A model generated the notes under the pieces. It was not told the origin of the DNA. It searched no databases and saw only the letters and a program-made list of their open reading frames with translations. Positions 36,505-44,479 of a stretch of DNA of 64,000 bases are shown piece by piece. The translations under genes were made by a program, and so were the position numbers. How positions within the stretch are numbered: the first letter of the stretch is position 1; each line of letters opens with the position of its first letter. Location: NCBI RefSeq assembly GCF_900105615.1, contig NZ_LT630003.1:868001-932000 (forward strand), written 5' to 3'. This DNA comes from Lacrimispora sphenoides JCM 1415. GTDB lineage: Bacteria > Bacillota > Clostridia > Lachnospirales > Lachnospiraceae.

Positions 36505-37116
36505 ATGAAAAAAGAAGAGAAAACAGAACGAACCAAGCAGAAAATATTAGCGGCGGCGATGGAAGAATTTGGTACGAACGGTTATGCAGGAGCATCGCTG
36601 AACAATATTTGCAGCGTTGGGATTCCCAAAGGTTTGCTTTATCACAATTTTAAGAATAAAGATTCCATCTATCTTGCCTGCGTTGGGCAGTGTTTTTCCA
36701 CTTTAACGGAATATCTAAGAGCTGCCGACATCGGAAGTGACTTGCAGAAATATATGGACGCCCGCCTGCGGTTCTTTCATGAGCATGAGAAGGAAACTCG
36801 TCTATTTTTTGAAACAATTTTTCAGCCGCCGGAGGCATTGTGTGATCAGCTTACGGATTTGCGGCAGGAGTTTGACCAGCTAAATGCTGAATTGTATCAA
36901 AAAATTTTGGATTCTCTTAAGTTGCGGCAGGGCGTTACCCGTGAGGAAGCCATGTCCTATTTTGTCATCATGCAAAATATGTTTAACGGCTATTTCAGCA
37001 GCCCAGCCTGCCGTAATATGTCTTTTTCAGACCGCATGACTGCACATGAAACCAATCTTACGATACTGCTTGATTTTATGCTTTATGGCATTGTAGAAAG
37101 AGGTAATGAAAAATGA
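36505..37116 (+). CDS. TetR/AcrR family regulator
   Basis: A 203-residue repressor. The N-terminal helix-turn-helix is clear (KILAAAMEEFGTNGYAGASLNNICSV...GLLYHNFKNKDSIY); the remainder is the helical ligand domain. AGGAGG lies 7 bases before the ATG. The gene overlaps the following antiporter gene by 4 bases (ATGA), and the inverted repeat over its promoter suggests that it represses itself and the antiporter. The ligand is unknown. Confidence 0.92.
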   Translation: MKKEEKTERTKQKILAAAMEEFGTNGYAGASLNNICSVGIPKGLLYHNFKNKDSIYLACVGQCFSTLTEYLRAADIGSDLQKYMDARLRFFHEHEKETRLFFETIFQPPEALCDQLTDLRQEFDQLNAELYQKILDSLKLRQGVTREEAMSYFVIMQNMFNGYFSSPACRNMSFSDRMTAHETNLTILLDFMLYGIVERGNEK

Positions 37117-38345
37117 TACTGCTCTTACTCCGGTGGCTTGCCGCCATTGTTCTTGCCTTTTTTATAGGCAAACTGGTTTCCAAATTAAAGCTCCCATCTA
37201 TTCTCGGCTGGCTTATCGCCGGAATGATTTTAGGTCCCCATGCACTGAAGCTGATACCGCAAGACCTTATGGACGGCGTTAAGTATCAGGCAATCGTTCA
37301 TGTATTGGAGTGCGCCGTCGGCCTGATGATAGGCACAGAACTTGTCTGGAGCCGTATGAAAGAATACGGCAAAGCCTTGATCATCACCACGTTGACCCAG
37401 TCCTTCGGTACGTTCTTCTTGGTGTCTGCCGTTTTCACAATCATCTTTGCTGTCAGCGGCATTCCGATTTATCTGGCATTTATTTTTGGCGGCATCGCGC
37501 TGGCCACGGCACCTGCACCTGCACTCTCCATCGTGCGGGAATTTCAGACCGATGGCCCTGTCACCAAAACGCTGATTCCCATGGCAGCACTGGACGACAT
37601 GGTGGGAGTGATCGTATTTTTTACCACAATCGCCATTGTTGCAAGAAAAGTTACTGGCGGCAATATGCCCATTTACATGATTCCGGTAATGATTTTCCTG
37701 CCGCTGTTGATTGGCACTGTCACCGGGCTGCCCGCAGGATTGCTGTTAAAAAAGGAACGCTCCAAACCGCTGACTCTCTTTATCCTTATTGGGCTGATCC
37801 TGGTGACTGCGTTCATTGGCTTTGTCTGTAATACCTATCTGATGAGATCACCGCTGCTCAATTTTATGCTGATGGGTATGGCATTTTCGGCAGCCTTTTC
37901 CAACCTGGTAACCGAAGAACGCCTGGAGCAAATTGTCCGTGAATTCAATCCGTTTCTCAGTGGTTCCATGGTTATTGTGATTTTGAATCTCGGTGCACCG
38001 CTGGATTATCATGCGATTCTGGGCGCAGGACTGTTTACTTTTATCTACATTCTCTCCCGCGCGCTTGGTAAGTATTACGGGGCACGGCTTGGTGCGAAAG
38101 CAACCAGCCTTCCTGATACCGTGCAGAAATACCTTGGTTTTACGCTTTTACCTCATTCCGGCGTTTCGCTGGTATTTACAGGAATTGCAGTTTCCGTTTT
38201 ATCGGCTCCCGCGCCGGAGTGCGCTAGAATCATTCAAGGCACGATTGCGGCCGCAGCGGTAATCAATGAGGTTATCGCCGTCATTACAGCGAAGAAGGGC
38301 TTTGAATGGGCGGGCGAATTTCACGGCCCAGGCGATTTGGTGTAG
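37113..38345 (+). CDS. Cation:proton antiporter (CPA2, Kef/NapA-like membrane domain)
   Basis: A 410-residue polytopic membrane protein with about 12 hydrophobic helices. Features are the N-terminal SKLKLPSILGWLIAGMILGPH and the APAPALSIVREF segment. The AALDDMVGVIVFFTTIA helix carries the two aspartates expected at the ion site of electrogenic antiporters. No C-terminal nucleotide-binding domain is present, unlike KefB/C. Coupled to tetR by an ATGA overlap. Export of a drug-like or metal ion cannot be distinguished from Na+/H+ exchange by sequence. Confidence 0.88.
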   Translation: MILLLLRWLAAIVLAFFIGKLVSKLKLPSILGWLIAGMILGPHALKLIPQDLMDGVKYQAIVHVLECAVGLMIGTELVWSRMKEYGKALIITTLTQSFGTFFLVSAVFTIIFAVSGIPIYLAFIFGGIALATAPAPALSIVREFQTDGPVTKTLIPMAALDDMVGVIVFFTTIAIVARKVTGGNMPIYMIPVMIFLPLLIGTVTGLPAGLLLKKERSKPLTLFILIGLILVTAFIGFVCNTYLMRSPLLNFMLMGMAFSAAFSNLVTEERLEQIVREFNPFLSGSMVIVILNLGAPLDYHAILGAGLFTFIYILSRALGKYYGARLGAKATSLPDTVQKYLGFTLLPHSGVSLVFTGIAVSVLSAPAPECARIIQGTIAAAAVINEVIAVITAKKGFEWAGEFHGPGDLV

Positions 38346-38458
38346 GGGGATTGAAGGCAGTCTTAAAAGAATCGACTTTCCTAAATACCTTGACGGATAG
38401 CTACATGTCTGATATATTAAAGATACTTTATAAAGCATCTTTAATAAGGGAGGGTTGT

Positions 38459-39451
38459 ATGGCTGTAGGGAATGTGAATTTAATGAAACAAATCAATTTA
38501 GATACGGTTAGACGGGTGATAAAAGAAAATAGAAAAGCAACAAAGCCTCAGCTGGCAAATTTGACAGGATTAAGCGTGGTAACAATTAATTCACTTGTTG
38601 AAGTGCTTTTGAGAGATGGGGAAATACTGCTTGATGAGCTAGAAGTGTCCAGTGGTGGCAGACCAGCAGTCATCTATTCCTTTAATGAGGAATTCAGTAT
38701 GGCATTAGTCATTTATACAAATGAGTATGAAATGAAGGATTTAACCCATGTTGCCGTTGTTAATCTATATGGGGAAGTGATTGAAGGCAACGAGATTGTC
38801 TTAGATGAAATATCTGAACGTAGTTTTGATTTGATAATCGAGAAAATGCTGAAAAAGTATCCTAACATTAAATTGATCGGCATTGGTATGCCAGGGCAGG
38901 AAATCAGAGGGAAGATAGAGGTCAGTGATTATATATTTCTTGAAGGGAAATCCTTTGTGGAACATTTGAGAAACAAGTTTCAAATCCCTGTAGTCTTTGA
39001 AAATGATGTTAACGCAGCTGTTCTAGGATATTGTACTTCTAATCAATGTGACGATAAAAACGTGGTTGGCGTTTATATTCCAGAGAAATATCCTTTAGGT
39101 GCAGGTGTTTTTATCAACGGTGATATGTATAAAGGAAAAGATGGCTTTGCTGGTGAAGCTAAATTTCTTCCGGATGGATTTGATTGGAATAATCCAGAAT
39201 ATGTTTCGGAAAATATTTCAGTGGCACTTAAAAAATTAATTATTACGTTTACCTGCCTTTTAAATCCGGATATCCTCGTCATTTACAGAGAAAATCTCGC
39301 CGAAGTGACGATTGATCTCATGATTGAGGACTGTAAAAAAACGATCAAGTCAGAAGTCATGCCTGACATTATTGTATCAAGTGACTTTGGCAAAGATTTT
39401 GCAGAGGGCATTAAACAAATCTCATTAAAACCATTGGAACCAAAATGGTAA
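38459..39451 (+). CDS. ROK family transcriptional regulator (NagC/XylR type)
   Basis: A 330-residue protein with an N-terminal winged helix (NRKATKPQLANLTGLSVVTINSLVEVLLRDG) and a C-terminal ROK sugar-binding domain (IGIGMPGQE, FENDVNAAVLGY, GAGVFINGDMYKGKDGFAGEAKFLP). The usual ROK zinc cluster (CxCGxxGCxE) after the GAGVFINGD block is absent; the sequence goes to EAKFLPDGFDWN instead. It may therefore bind ligand differently. The start at ATG 38459 follows AAGGGAGGG; the earlier frame overlaps the antiporter gene. It heads a small operon with an MFS transporter and a PHP-domain enzyme. Confidence 0.88.
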   Translation: MAVGNVNLMKQINLDTVRRVIKENRKATKPQLANLTGLSVVTINSLVEVLLRDGEILLDELEVSSGGRPAVIYSFNEEFSMALVIYTNEYEMKDLTHVAVVNLYGEVIEGNEIVLDEISERSFDLIIEKMLKKYPNIKLIGIGMPGQEIRGKIEVSDYIFLEGKSFVEHLRNKFQIPVVFENDVNAAVLGYCTSNQCDDKNVVGVYIPEKYPLGAGVFINGDMYKGKDGFAGEAKFLPDGFDWNNPEYVSENISVALKKLIITFTCLLNPDILVIYRENLAEVTIDLMIEDCKKTIKSEVMPDIIVSSDFGKDFAEGIKQISLKPLEPKW

Positions 39452-39470
39452 CGATAAGGTAGGAGATACC

Positions 39471-40631
39471 ATGACAACATTATTATTGATCATAATCTAT
39501 ATTGCATTTATCAGCTTGGGACTTCCTGATTCTATGCTTGGCGCTGCATGGCCAACGGTCCGGGCTGACTTATCCTTGCCAATGGCCGGGGCAGGATTAA
39601 TCTCCATGATTATATCCGGCGGAACCATAATCTCAAGTATTCTGAGTGGCAAACTGATTCAAAAACTTGGTACTGGTAAACTCACATTAATCAGTGTATT
39701 TATAACAGCCATGGCTTTGCTGGGTTTTTCCTTTAGCCAAAGCTATGTATGGTTATGTCTGATGGCAATTCCATTAGGACTAGGAGCAGGGGCTGTAGAT
39801 GCTGCTTTAAATAATTTTGTGGCTTTGCATTTTTCAGCTAGACATATGAGTTGGCTTCATTGTTTCTGGGGGGTTGGTGCAACTGCGGGTCCCGCTATTA
39901 TGTCAGTTGCCATTTCTCATAACGGGTCGTGGCAGAAGGGTTATTTATCTGTTGCATTTATTCAGATTTCTTTAGTAATTATTTTGCTGGTTTCATTGCC
40001 GCTTTGGAGATTGTTTGGTGAAGGCCGGGAAGAAAGCATAATTGTAGAAAGTCAAAGCCAGTATATCTTTCAAATGCCGGGGATACGCTCAGCACTTCTT
40101 GGTTTCTTTTGTTATTGCGCATTAGAGGCTACCACCGGTTTATGGGGCGCCAGTTATCTGGTGCAGACAAAAGGTGTTTCTGCTGATGTTGCCGCGGGTT
40201 GGATATCCGTATATTACCTTGGCATCACCATAGGCAGGTTAGTCAATGGGTTTATTACTGCCAGGTGGAGTAATCCTGCGTTGATTCGAGGTGGTCAATT
40301 TATCATTGGCATTGGGGCTGTCTTATTACTGATTTCCAATCAAACCTATGTCAACTTGCTGGGACTTATTTTGATTGGAATGGGATGTGCACCTATTTAT
40401 CCCTCTATGTTGCATGAAACGCCAGTCCGTTTTGGCAAAAACAATTCAAGTAAATTGATGGGTGTGCAAATGGCGTTTGCTTACATTGGAACGATGCTGG
40501 TGCCGCCAGCAATTGGGGTATTTTCAAGTGTGGTAGGGATACAATTCTATCCCATATTTATTCTGGTGTTACTCATAACGATGTTTGTTAGCAGTGAGAA
40601 AATTAATAAAATCGCAGCAAGGAGGGCTTGA
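39471..40631 (+). CDS. MFS transporter
   Basis: A 386-residue membrane protein with about 12 transmembrane segments. The N-terminal FISLGLPDSMLGAAWPTVR and the sequence after TM4 (LGAGAVDAALNNFVALHF...WLHCFWGVGATAGPAIMS) match the FucP-like / YfkF-like branch that carries sugars or related small molecules. It lies 19 bases after the ROK gene. The substrate is unknown, but the ROK regulator favours a carbohydrate. Confidence 0.9.
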   Translation: MTTLLLIIIYIAFISLGLPDSMLGAAWPTVRADLSLPMAGAGLISMIISGGTIISSILSGKLIQKLGTGKLTLISVFITAMALLGFSFSQSYVWLCLMAIPLGLGAGAVDAALNNFVALHFSARHMSWLHCFWGVGATAGPAIMSVAISHNGSWQKGYLSVAFIQISLVIILLVSLPLWRLFGEGREESIIVESQSQYIFQMPGIRSALLGFFCYCALEATTGLWGASYLVQTKGVSADVAAGWISVYYLGITIGRLVNGFITARWSNPALIRGGQFIIGIGAVLLLISNQTYVNLLGLILIGMGCAPIYPSMLHETPVRFGKNNSSKLMGVQMAFAYIGTMLVPPAIGVFSSVVGIQFYPIFILVLLITMFVSSEKINKIAARRA

Positions 40632-40632
40632 A

Positions 40633-41529
40633 ATGGTTAATCAGTTAGATTTACATATGCATTCCAATATTAGTAACGATGGGGAATACACGCCGTCACA
40701 ACTCATGCAGCTGTGTAAACAACATGGTTTAAAGACAGTTGCATTAGCTGACCATAATTCCGTACGAGGGGTAGGAGAAGCCCAGAAGTCAGCAGATGAA
40801 TTAGGAATGGAATTTATTCGTGCTATTGAGCTTGACTGTCAATTTGAAGGAGTTAATCTGCATCTTTTAGGATATGGGATTGATCCAACAGTACCTGAAT
40901 TTGAAAAAAATGAAATGGATATCTTAAAGAAAGAACAAGATGCTTCTTCAAAACTAATACATCTAGTGCAGGATTTAGGTATTCATCTTGAAATAGAAAA
41001 AGTTTTGGATCTTGCCATAGAAGGTGTAGTGACAGGTGAAATGATTGCTGAAGTTGCTCTGGAAGATAAAAGAAATCAGAACAATCCTCTTCTGGGACCA
41101 TATCGAAAGAACGGGAAGCGTAGTGATAATCCTTATGTGAATTTTTATTGGGACTTTTGCTCCCAAGGGAAGCCGGCTTATGTACCTATTCAGTTTCTTG
41201 GGCTGAACGAAGCCATACAATTGATTAGAAAAGCAAGAGGCATAGCTGTTCTTGCTCACCCAGGGATTAATATCGGGCAGGATCAGAAGATTCTGGGAAG
41301 CATTGTTTCTTGTGGTATTGATGGGATGGAAGTATACAGTAGTTATCATGATGAAAACATGGCTGCTTTTTACAATAAGCAGGCTGAACAATTTCATTTA
41401 CTGAAAACAATAGGCAGCGATTTTCATGGGAAAACAAAGCCGGCAATCAGACTGGGCAGTATGAGCTGCCATGAAGAAATAGATATTTATCAACAATTTA
41501 AGAAAAAACTTCATGAGGCGGCGTTATAA
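40633..41529 (+). CDS. PHP-domain phosphoesterase (TrpH/YciV-like)
   Basis: A 298-residue metal-dependent phosphoesterase. The metal sites are visible: DLHMHSNISNDGEYTPSQL, VALADHNSV, FIRAIELDC, VLAHPG and a C-terminal TIGSDFHGKTKP. This set defines the PHP fold. The enzyme family includes nucleoside 3',5'-bisphosphatases and 5'-3' exoribonuclease RNase AM (TrpH). I start it at ATG 40633, one base after the MFS stop, with AAGGAGGG ahead. Confidence 0.88.
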   Translation: MVNQLDLHMHSNISNDGEYTPSQLMQLCKQHGLKTVALADHNSVRGVGEAQKSADELGMEFIRAIELDCQFEGVNLHLLGYGIDPTVPEFEKNEMDILKKEQDASSKLIHLVQDLGIHLEIEKVLDLAIEGVVTGEMIAEVALEDKRNQNNPLLGPYRKNGKRSDNPYVNFYWDFCSQGKPAYVPIQFLGLNEAIQLIRKARGIAVLAHPGINIGQDQKILGSIVSCGIDGMEVYSSYHDENMAAFYNKQAEQFHLLKTIGSDFHGKTKPAIRLGSMSCHEEIDIYQQFKKKLHEAAL

Positions 41530-41574
41530 AAAATATTTGCTCATCACCCGGTCTGGAGACTTCCGGAGAACATC

Positions 41575-41612
41575 AAGACGAAGGGCCTCAGTACATTGAG
41601 GCCTTTCGTCTT
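41575..41612 (+). terminator. Hairpin after the PHP gene
   Basis: Sixteen-base arms (AAGACGAAGGGCCTCA / TGAGGCCTTTCGTCTT, one mismatch) enclose a 6-base loop. No strong T run follows, so efficiency is uncertain, but it is very stable. Confidence 0.7.
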
Positions 41613-41698
41613 GGCAGTTAATTTAGAAATATATAATTTACGGCACGGGCAGGCCCGTCAGCGGTGGCTCATAGCGCCGTTTATCTAGACTGTTGATA

Positions 41699-41920
41699 TT
41701 AAGACGCAGCTTTACTGTTTTTACGTGTGTTTTCTTCCATATCTTCAGTAAAGACAAAATCACAATTCCGAAGCACATGCCGCCAATGTGCTTTTTCAAT
41801 TTCTCTGGTGCGCTGCAGCGCGGCTTCTCTGCGGACGCCCTTTCGGTGCTGAATAAATTGGTTCAAGAGAACAGCACCAACCAATACGATGATTAAAAAA
41901 GAGATATTGCTGAAAGTCAT
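41699..41920 (-). CDS. Small single-pass membrane protein, function unknown
   Basis: A 73-residue protein with an N-terminal hydrophobic helix (residues about 5-22: NISFLIIVLVGAVLLNQF) followed by a strongly basic then mixed-charge cytoplasmic part (RKGVRREAALQRTREIEKAHWRH). The ATG is preceded by AGGAGG at ideal spacing on the minus strand, which is why I accept it as a real gene. I recognise no family. It is divergent from the MarR gene and shares that upstream region. Confidence 0.6.
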   Translation of the reverse strand: MTFSNISFLIIVLVGAVLLNQFIQHRKGVRREAALQRTREIEKAHWRHVLRNCDFVFTEDMEENTRKNSKAAS

Positions 41921-42076
41921 ACGATATATCCTCCTGTTGAATTTTTTGTTGTCGAGCTTTATGTTAAGAATAGCAGGATATAGGCGTAATCCATTAGGAG
42001 ATTTATCATATTCCTGTAAAAAAAATGGAAATGGGAATGGCTTTTGTTGTGGAAATTTTAGATGTGAAAAATTTTC

Positions 42077-42116
42077 TTGACAATGCTTGCGAAATAGTAT
42101 ACACTATTAACAGTGT
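42077..42116 (+). promoter_or_regulatory. Promoter and palindrome ahead of the MarR/ABC exporter operon
   Basis: TTGACA (42077-42082) is followed after 17 bases by TACACT (42100-42105). A 16-base near-perfect palindrome ACACTATTAACAGTGT (42101-42116, one mismatched pair) overlaps the -10 element and the likely start of transcription. This is the expected place for autorepression by the MarR product. Confidence 0.7.
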
Positions 42117-42161
42117 TAGTTATGAATGCTAATACCTGTTTGAAAGGTGGAGGTGAATGGA

Positions 42162-42596
42162 TTGAGTAGTATAGAAGAATTGGTCGATTCATTGGGTGAT
42201 CTGATGTCCCGTGGAAAAGTCATGGATGAATTTAATCGTTCTGGAAAAGGCGAAATTTTCATTTTAAGATATCTTTATACGAAAGAATCACCTGCATCGC
42301 CATCTGAATTGAGTGAGGCGCTGAACAGCAGTACAGCCAGAATCTCTGCGGCACTCCGTACCCTCGAAAAGAAAGGGCAGATTCACCGTGAAATCGACAC
42401 CACGAACAGACGCTTTATTTTGGTTACGATTACGGAAGAAGGTCGTGAACGGATTCAAGCAAACATGCAGCGAATGCAAAATCATTTGATTCAAGTATTA
42501 ACTGTGATGGGTGAAAAAGACGCAAGAGAATTTGTACGTCTCTCCACGCGGTTCTTTGAGATCGCCCAGAGCACGATGCCAGATCCTTTTGAATAG
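42162..42596 (+). CDS. MarR family transcriptional regulator
   Basis: A 144-residue winged-helix repressor. Features are SPSELSEALNSSTARISAALRTLEKKG as the recognition region and HREIDTTNRRFILVTITEEGRE as the wing. I choose TTG 42162, 7 bases after GGAGGT; GTG 42147 and GTG 42153 are in-frame alternatives. It is followed by an attenuator-like hairpin and two ABC exporter genes, a common MarR-controlled multidrug export layout. Confidence 0.9.
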   Translation: MSSIEELVDSLGDLMSRGKVMDEFNRSGKGEIFILRYLYTKESPASPSELSEALNSSTARISAALRTLEKKGQIHREIDTTNRRFILVTITEEGRERIQANMQRMQNHLIQVLTVMGEKDAREFVRLSTRFFEIAQSTMPDPFE

Positions 42597-42631
42597 AATA
42601 ATCGAAACCGGGGAATAAAGATAGTGAGATA

Positions 42632-42662
42632 AAAATGCAGACCAAACGAGGTCTGCATTTTA
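42632..42662 (+). terminator. Hairpin between marR and the ABC exporter genes
   Basis: Perfect 12-base arms (AAAATGCAGACC / GGTCTGCATTTT) enclose a 6-base loop. Located 35 bases after the MarR stop and 57 before the next gene. It may terminate part of the transcripts, or attenuate expression of the exporter. Confidence 0.7.
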
Positions 42663-42718
42663 GGACCACATAACTAACAGCGTTCAATATGAACACTAAT
42701 AACAAGGAGGCTTTTTCT

Positions 42719-44479
42719 ATGATTAGAATATTTAAATATCTCAAGCCCAAAGAATGGCTGATGGCTTTATTTAGCTTGATATTTGTGATGGTCCAGGTAT
42801 GGCTGGATTTAAAATCGCCGGATTACATGTCAGAAATAACCATGTTAGTGCAAACGCCAGGTAGTGCGATGAGCGATATTTGGCTTGCTGGAGGTAAAAT
42901 GCTTCTATGCACACTCGGCAGTTTGGCAAGTGCTGTTATTGTTGGTTATTTTGCGGCACGGATTGCCGCCGCATTTTCTAAACGTCTGCGCAGTCTGCTT
43001 TTTAATAAAGTGGAATCCTTTTCCATGGAGGAAATCAACCGCTTCTCCACGGACAGCTTAATCACCCGTTCAACAAACGATATTACACAGATTCAGACTT
43101 TGATTACCATGGGATTAATGCTGATTATAAAAGCACCGATCATGGCTGTATGGGCAATTACCAAAATCGCTGGAAAGGGTTTTGAATGGTCACTCGTCAC
43201 AGGCGCGGCGGTTGCAATTTTGGTTGTTATGATAGGTATTATCATGATTTTCGTGATACCGAAATTTAAGAAAATGCAATCATTAACAGATAACATGAAC
43301 CGGGTTACCCGTGAAAACCTGACAGGACTTCGTGTGGTAAGAGCTTATAATGCCGAGGCTTATCAAGAAAAGAAGTTTGAAGAAGCGAATGAGGAATTAA
43401 CCGGTACTCAGTTGTATACAAGCCGCGCTACAGCAATTATGATGCCGGTTATGAACATGATTATGAGTGGACTGTCCCTTTCAATCTATTGGCTCGGTGC
43501 CTATTTAATTAATGCGGCGCAAATGACAGATAAACTGACGCTGTTTTCTAACATGGTGGTCTTCTCAAGCTATGCGATGCAGGTTGTTATGTCATTTTTG
43601 ATGTTGGTCATGATTTTCATCATGCTTCCCCGTGCCAGCGTTTCCGCCAAGCGAATCAATGAAGTGCTGGACACCGAGCCTACAATCCTTGATGGCAGCC
43701 ATACAAATGGACTCCCTGGTTTGAAAGGTGAGGTTACGTTTCAACATGTGGGCTTCAAATATCCGGATGCGGCAGATTATGTGCTGGAGGATGTGAACTT
43801 TACGGTAAAGCAGGGGGAAACGATTGCATTTATCGGCTCCACAGGTAGTGGTAAATCAACGCTGATAAACCTTGTACCGCGCTTTTTTGATGCAACAGAG
43901 GGAGAAATCCTGATTGACGGTGTGAATATTAAGGAGTATACACAGGAGGCACTCCACAATAAAATTGGTTATGTGCCGCAGAAAGCGGTTCTATTCAAGG
44001 GGTCGGTTTCGTCTAATGTGGCATACGGAGATAATGGTGGCAATGGATTTTCTGAACACGAAATCAAAAAAGCTATTGCAATTGCACAGGGAACGGATTT
44101 TGTTGAGCGCATGGAGGGTGGTTATGAAGCAGACATTGCCCAGGGCGGTACCAATGTGTCCGGCGGACAGAAACAGCGGCTTGCCATTGCCCGCGCAGTC
44201 TGTCGAAAGCCGGAAATCTATATATTTGATGATTCCTTTTCAGCATTGGATTATAAGACGGATCGGATTTTGCGTAACGTACTGAAAAAAGAAACAGCAG
44301 GTGTGACCAGTATGATTGTAGCACAGCGTATCGGCACGATTATGGATGCTGATCAGATAATCGTACTGGATGAAGGCAGAGTTGTGGGCAAAGGAAAACA
44401 CAAGGATCTGCTGCAGAACTGTGAGGTATACAGGCAAATTGCCTTGAGTCAGTTAAGTGAGGAGGAGCTTGTATCATGA
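42719..44479 (+). CDS. ABC exporter half-transporter 1 (degenerate ATPase site)
   Basis: A 586-residue multidrug-type half-transporter. Six transmembrane helices occupy the first 320 residues; the ATP-binding cassette follows with Walker A GSTGSGKST, Q-loop YVPQKAVLF, signature VSGGQKQRLAIARA and Walker B IYIFDDSFSALD. The residue after the Walker B aspartate is Asp instead of the catalytic Glu, so this site is probably weak. Such asymmetry is known in heterodimeric exporters (BmrCD, LmrCD, TM287/288). The start at ATG 42719 has AAGGAGG 9 bases upstream. It overlaps the next gene by 4 bases. Confidence 0.93.
   Translation: MIRIFKYLKPKEWLMALFSLIFVMVQVWLDLKSPDYMSEITMLVQTPGSAMSDIWLAGGKMLLCTLGSLASAVIVGYFAARIAAAFSKRLRSLLFNKVESFSMEEINRFSTDSLITRSTNDITQIQTLITMGLMLIIKAPIMAVWAITKIAGKGFEWSLVTGAAVAILVVMIGIIMIFVIPKFKKMQSLTDNMNRVTRENLTGLRVVRAYNAEAYQEKKFEEANEELTGTQLYTSRATAIMMPVMNMIMSGLSLSIYWLGAYLINAAQMTDKLTLFSNMVVFSSYAMQVVMSFLMLVMIFIMLPRASVSAKRINEVLDTEPTILDGSHTNGLPGLKGEVTFQHVGFKYPDAADYVLEDVNFTVKQGETIAFIGSTGSGKSTLINLVPRFFDATEGEILIDGVNIKEYTQEALHNKIGYVPQKAVLFKGSVSSNVAYGDNGGNGFSEHEIKKAIAIAQGTDFVERMEGGYEADIAQGGTNVSGGQKQRLAIARAVCRKPEIYIFDDSFSALDYKTDRILRNVLKKETAGVTSMIVAQRIGTIMDADQIIVLDEGRVVGKGKHKDLLQNCEVYRQIALSQLSEEELVS

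Noticed and set aside
37310..37831. A 173-codon plus-strand frame inside the antiporter gene
   Set aside because: Different frame of the antiporter, product rich in His/Arg/Cys without domain; the 37113 frame has family helices and the aspartate pair.
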